Shown here piece after piece: positions 59,793-64,000 of a stretch of DNA of 64,000 nucleotides. The stretch is from Dasyornis broadbenti (lineage: Eukaryota; Chordata; Aves; Passeriformes; Dasyornithidae), in assembly GCA_013397935.1 (NCBI GenBank), contig VZRN01000255.1, positions 286,814-350,813 of the forward strand. The letters are read 5' to 3'. The notes below the pieces were generated by a model. The model had not been told where the DNA came from, did no database searches, and saw only the letters and a list, made by a program, of their open reading frames with translations. The stretch's first letter is position 1. Every line of letters begins with the position of its first letter. The position numbers and the translations under genes are program-made.

Positions 59793-61042
59793 GTGAGTGG
59801 GGCAGGGCCGCTGCCGCCGGCGGGCGGCTCCCCGGCCGGCAGGGCCGCAGCCCCGGGGCGCGGCACGGGGTAACCGCTGGGAAAGTCGCTTTAGGGCTAC
59901 TTCTTCAGCAGGAATTGGGAGTTTTCAGGGGGAAAAAAAATAAGAAAGCCTGGTTTAAAAAGTAGTTTAAAGCAGTTGGCGTTTAAATTGAAGTTGATCG
60001 GCACAATGAGTATGTGGAGGTGGGCGAGGAGGACAGGCTGCCCGGCGGGGACTGCGGGTCGTGGACAGAGTGGGCATGGGATGGTGGTTTAGAGCCGAGG
60101 GGCTGAGTTCACAGAGTCACTGAGGCTGGAAAAGAGCTCTGAGATCATCGAGTCCAACCTGTGACCCAATACCACCATGTCAACCAGACCTGGGCACATA
60201 GTGCCACGTCCAGTCTTTCCTTAAACGCCTCCAGGGAAGGAAGCTCCATCTCCAGTTACGGCAATGGAGATGAAGAAGGAGCCAGGCCAGTCAGAGTCTT
60301 GTCCATGCTGCTCTTTTGAGCATTACCCTTAGCATCAGCTATCCACAAAACCATGCCCAGGCTTTGTTGAGGAGAGAAGGGATCTGGGCCAGCAGCAGTA
60401 GAGCGGGTGAAAGAGCTGGGAGGAATAGGTACGGTCCAGTGCTTGAGCACAATTGATAGCGACTGCATCCCACGTGCTTGACTATGACCACAGTGCCTAA
60501 AGATGAAGTCATACAGTGGAGAAGGAGAACGTAGCAGAGGATTTTTTTTCTCTCTGTATTGGCAGGCACATTTCTAATAGAAGGATTATTTCAGAGAATA
60601 ACTAAATGCCTTGCAATTCCATCAATCATTTCTACCCGATATGCTTTTCCTTCTTGTTGCAGAATGCTTTTTCTCCGATATTAGAGACAGAGTACAGGGC
60701 TTTGGTCTCACAGTGGACCCTTTCTGACTAAATTGTAAGTTATGCTTCTGATGTGGCTTAGCAAAGCACGGTAATCTGTAAAGCCCAAGAGATGAAAATT
60801 AGATCAGCTTATAGATTTTTAAATAAATAAACCCTAGTGGAAAGATGAACTAGCCTGTAAACAACTTTCCTTCTCTTGCTTCAAAGTACAGCCCATCATC
60901 ATAGTTCTCACAGACTAATGAAGCTTTTACTTGGGGCAGAAGGAACAAAAACTATTCTCAATGTTTAGGGCTTTTGAGGGCTGCTTCCAGACTTGTAAAA
61001 ATGTTTTGAAGTTCTGTGGGTTTTTTTTTTTTCTTCTTGCAG
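59793..61042 (+). other. SPRYD7 intron 1
   Basis: A 1.25-kb intron bounded by GTGAGT and a long T tract ending TTCTTCTTGCAG. It contains an inverted CR1 fragment at ~60108-60260. No other feature is seen. Confidence 0.85.
60108..60260 (-). mobile_element. CR1 LINE 3' fragment in SPRYD7 intron 1
   Basis: On the + strand an AGAGTCACTGAGGCTGGAAA start, then GATCATCGAGTCCAACCTGT, an ACCACCATGTCAACCAGACC block and TTAAACGCCTCCAGGGA give the order of a reversed CR1 3' UTR. It is short and 5'-truncated. Confidence 0.88.
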
Positions 61043-61159
61043 GAACAGATGTCGTCATTGTTAAAAATGGCAGAAGAATATGTGGCACAGGCGGCTGCTT
61101 GGCCAATGCACCTTTGCATCAGAACAAGAGCTATTTTGAGTTTAAAATCCAGTCCACAG
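61043..61159 (+). CDS. SPRYD7: SPRYD7 coding exon 2 (start of SPRY domain)
   Basis: The 117-base exon adds 38 codons plus the last two bases of a split Gly codon and the first base of the next. It reads TDVVIVKNGRRICGTGGCLA, then NAPLHQNKSYFEFKIQST. This is nearly identical to the human protein and begins the SPRY fold. The acceptor is TTCTTGCAG and the donor ACAG/GTTAGT. After exons 1 and 2, 74 of the ~196 residues usual for the family are encoded. The following exon (expected to begin IWGIGVATQK) is not found by 64000, so the gene continues past the right edge. Confidence 0.96.
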
Positions 61160-63418
61160 GTTAGTTAGCAAAAAATATACAACTTTAAACTTGGAAGGTA
61201 TGTCACATTGTCTGCTGGTGGTAATATGTCAAATGTTCAGCACACGCATCTTTCTAATTGCATCCTTGAAGTTGTGAACATTGGAGAGATTTATAAGTTG
61301 TTACTGTGTGAAAGGAAATGTCTTTTGTTTCTTTTTGTAATTGTGACTCTAAATTATTAGAAAGGATGATAAATGTATTACTAGAGGAGTGCAAATACTA
61401 AGCCCCCACATTGTTTTGTTTGCTGTTATATGCATGTTTTTCAGTTGGCATATTTTAGAAATTATTTTTGCTTAATAATGCTAACGACCACATAAGACGC
61501 TATGAAGCTATGAAGTAATTTTTTAAAAATTGCAATTTATCCAGTGATATTTGTAGCTATTTGTCTACCCTCATTTGCTTATAATATGCACTGTGTTTGC
61601 GCAAGCAAGGGTAACACTTCTTATGCTACTCTTTGCTTTTCAGATCAAATGTGTAGCACTTATTCCAACACTGCCTTATCCAGAAAAGCCTTTCAGCACC
61701 TTGTTCCTTTATTTGGTCTTAAAAATACAGTCAGCTTCACTACTACAGAGAGCACTCCAGGCTTGTCTGTATTCTAGCATTAAAAATTGGCCTGTATTTT
61801 TAAAAGCTGTTAGCAGACACTGTGAAAATGAAGCTTTCTTTTCCTAAGTGTGTGTGGGGAGGGAAGAAGGGAAGTGTTGGCCCAGAGGCAGGCCTCATGT
61901 ACCAGCTGGAGCTTGATACTGGCGCTTTTCGGGTAAGGATTGGTTGCCTTCAGGTGGATCAGAGTGCAGGCAGCATGGACACAGATCTGGCCACAGAACC
62001 TTGCAGTCCAACGAGTTGATTGGTTTTAAGCTAGCTGTAACCACGTATTAGTCTTAACTTGGGAATTTGATTAACCTTTATGTTGGGAAGAGTCAGGTGT
62101 TGTTCATACAGGGTCTAGACCTGTTCATACAGGGTCTTCAGTCATACAGATACAGTATCCATTTTCTTACACTCGAGAAACACGGGAAATAAACTCTCCT
62201 GATCCATGTGAGCCTTTTCCTCTATTCTTGTGTCCCAAGGAAGGAGGACTGTAGATAACTTAAAGTAAATCTTTGATTTCTGGAAATCTCTCTGCGCAAT
62301 CAGAGGTTATCTATAGGGTCACCCTGACTATTGTAAAGTTTTCTGAAGTCTAATCACACTCTTTCCATTTTCATTCTGGTCATGTAAGTGTTAGAATAAA
62401 TTATTCTACAGTTTTGTCTTTTGAAACTAAGTTTCTTATATTTTTGCCTCATTTTAGTCTTCTGTAGACTGAACAGTCCCAGTTTGTTGGGGTTTTTTTC
62501 ATTGTCTCCGTATAGATGAAATTTTTACACTTTCGATTGGTTTTGGTTTTACTTCTACAATATCTCTAATAGACCTAATTTGTCTTGAGGTACAATGCTT
62601 AAAATGGATTCTCTGCTTCAGCTGCAGCAGCAGTAGATGACCTCATCTGTTTTATACATGCCACAGATCCAGAAGTTTTTCATAGCGGTAGGGCACACTC
62701 ACACTCAGCATGTGGTCTGTGATAACCCCTGAATCATGTTCTATGAACTATTTACCAAGCCACTACTGTATTTGTGCCGCTTACTGTTCCTACTTACTTG
62801 CTCTTCTTCATAGTTTAGTAAAAACAGATGCACTTTCTTTATTTCTGACCAGTTAGTCAGGATCACTTTAAACTTGAGGGGCCTCTCAAGACCTTGCAGT
62901 CCTGTCAGGTTGGGATTGGCAGCATGTTTGATCAGCACATCCTCATGTTATTCAATTAATTGATGGGAATACAGAGCAGTATCTGACCTTGTGCTTTCAA
63001 TGGAAACCCTCAAACCCTACTTGAGTCATCTTTTTTGATTTGACAGGATGCTACTGATGAGTAATCCTGGAATAGTTTTCTAACCACTCGTGCCTTCATA
63101 TTGCTGTAACTGTCTAGACCATGTATTCATCATTTGACTATTTCAGTGTTATATGAGTTTCAAAAACATTACCAAATCAAGATCTATCATATTAACACTT
63201 TCTTCTTTTTTCATAAGACTAGTCTAACTAGCTGAAAAAGAAAAGTTTGTTGTTTACAGATCCATGCTAGTTGGATTTATTTTTTGTATCCTCCTACAGT
63301 CTCAGAGTTTGTTTTCAGTATTTTTCTGGTAATAAACATTCAGCTAAGTGATTACAACTCTCTTTTTCAGAGATCCTTCTTTTTCAAAATAGATACTGTT
63401 TTTGTTCCATTTCCTGTG
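61160..63418 (+). other. SPRYD7 intron 2 (partial)
   Basis: Intronic sequence with no further exon recognised. It contains two perfect copies of a 16-base unit (TGTTCATACAGGGTCT) at 62101-62116 and 62122-62137, and a possible very diverged CR1 scrap near 62465. Confidence 0.7.
62101..62137 (+). repeat. Two-copy 21-bp-period tandem repeat
   Basis: TGTTCATACAGGGTCT occurs twice with five bases between the copies. A recent small duplication inside the SPRYD7 intron. Confidence 0.8.
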
Positions 63419-63990
63419 GCAACTTGTGCTGGGTCTAGGCAGGATGGAGTTAATTTTATTCATAGCAGCTGCTGTGGTGCTGTGTTTTAGATTTGTGACC
63501 AAAGCAATACTGATAACAAAACAATACTGATAACACATCAATATTTTAGCTATTGCTGAGCAGGGTTTGCACAGCATCAAAACCTCCTTTGTTTCTCACT
63601 CTGTCCCTCCAGTGAATACAATTAGGGTTGCACAAGAGCTGAGGGGGCATAACCAGAAGGATGACCCAAACTAACCAAAGAGATTTTCCATACCACATAA
63701 TGTCTTGCTCAGGAATAAATGGGAGAGGAGGGGTTTTAGGGAGGTTAGCAATCTTTTGCTAGAGAATTGGCAGGGCATCAGTCTACCCATGGGAGGTGGT
63801 GAGTGGTTGCCATTGCATCACTTTGTTTTGTTCTCTCTTTCTTTCACTTCTGCTTTACTTACTAAACAATTTTTATCTTTAGCCACAAGTTTTCTTGGTT
63901 TTACTCTTTCTTCCCTCTTCCTCCATTCCACCAGGGCCTGTGGGGGGAAGGGTTATGTTTAGCTGTGTACCAGAGCTAACCTTCAATAGT
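63419..63990 (+). mobile_element. Degenerate endogenous-retroviral LTR (likely solo)
   Basis: The order of landmarks resembles a very common bird LTR as I remember it: TGTGCTGGGTCTAGGCAGGA near the start, a GATAACA block, CAGACC-like and CATAATGTCTTGCTCAG segments where the promoter lies, AGGAATAAATGGG at the TATA position, CCCATGGGAGGTGGTGAGTG, then a TTTGCTTTACT-like stretch and CCACAAGTTTTCTTGGTT near the 3' end. No retroviral genes are visible to the left and the right edge is close to the window end, so I cannot tell a solo LTR from the left LTR of a longer element. It is diverged, with an internal duplication at 63506-63537. No coding potential. Confidence 0.55.
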
Positions 63991-64000
63991 TCTGCTATTT

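Noticed and set aside
59364..59965. Long frames overlapping SPRYD7 exon 1 in other phases
   Set aside because: They are shadows of GC-rich promoter sequence. The true frame is set by the match to SPRYD7 and its splice donor.
62465..62640. Possible CR1 scrap beginning CTGTAGACTGAACAGTCCC
   Set aside because: Only the first ~25 bases resemble CR1; the remainder could not be matched by eye.
1..64000. CRISPR arrays, operons, ribosome binding sites, prophage or tRNA genes
   Set aside because: None seen; the window is vertebrate nuclear DNA and nothing resembling a tRNA cloverleaf or prokaryotic structure was found by eye.

Overview
The window looks like bird nuclear DNA. It is AT-rich over its first ~42 kb, carries several CR1-type LINE fragments typical of bird genomes, ends in what looks like a common avian endogenous-retroviral LTR, and holds vertebrate genes with spliced coding exons. 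I recognise the locus as the avian counterpart of the human 13q14 DLEU2 / mir-15a / mir-16-1 / KCNRG / TRIM13 / SPRYD7 interval, inverted relative to the human chromosome. This identification comes from recognising the proteins and microRNAs by eye; no search was run.

Layout. Bases 1-130 are a GC-rich edge, possibly the tail of the DLEU2/DLEU1 CpG-island promoter. From there to ~41 kb is mostly AT-rich, non-coding DNA, expected to be introns and exons of the long non-coding host RNA DLEU2 on the + strand. The mir-15a hairpin (20854-20936) and mir-16-1 hairpin (20995-21078) lie inside it, 58 bp apart. A 95-nt segment about 600 bp downstream (21676-21770) has good splice sites on both sides and is my best DLEU2 exon candidate. 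CR1 fragments lie near 23.9, 31.5, 31.9, 33.4, 39.5, 50.7 and 60.2 kb.

On the - strand KCNRG has two coding exons (43183-43760 and 41092-41344) that join to a 276-residue product. About 1.6 kb upstream on the same strand is the single coding exon of TRIM13 (45382-46611). The TRIM13 5' intron leads back to a CpG island at about 51.1-51.9 kb that contains an assembly gap. After ~7.5 kb of intergenic DNA, a second CpG island with tandem GC boxes (59.4-59.9 kb) starts SPRYD7 on the + strand. Its first two coding exons (59687-59792 and 61043-61159) are inside the window; the rest lies beyond its right edge. The last ~580 bp look like a degenerate LTR.

Functionally, this is the conserved 13q14 tumour-suppressor neighbourhood: two microRNAs that repress cell-cycle and survival genes, an ER-membrane ubiquitin ligase (TRIM13), a T1-domain regulator of Kv channels (KCNRG) and a small SPRY protein. 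The two - strand genes lie opposite the expected + strand DLEU2 transcript. I found no new protein system. The points most worth following are the candidate DLEU2 exons, the KCNRG stop codon buried in an AATAAA signal, and an inverted pair of CR1 copies able to form long double-stranded RNA.
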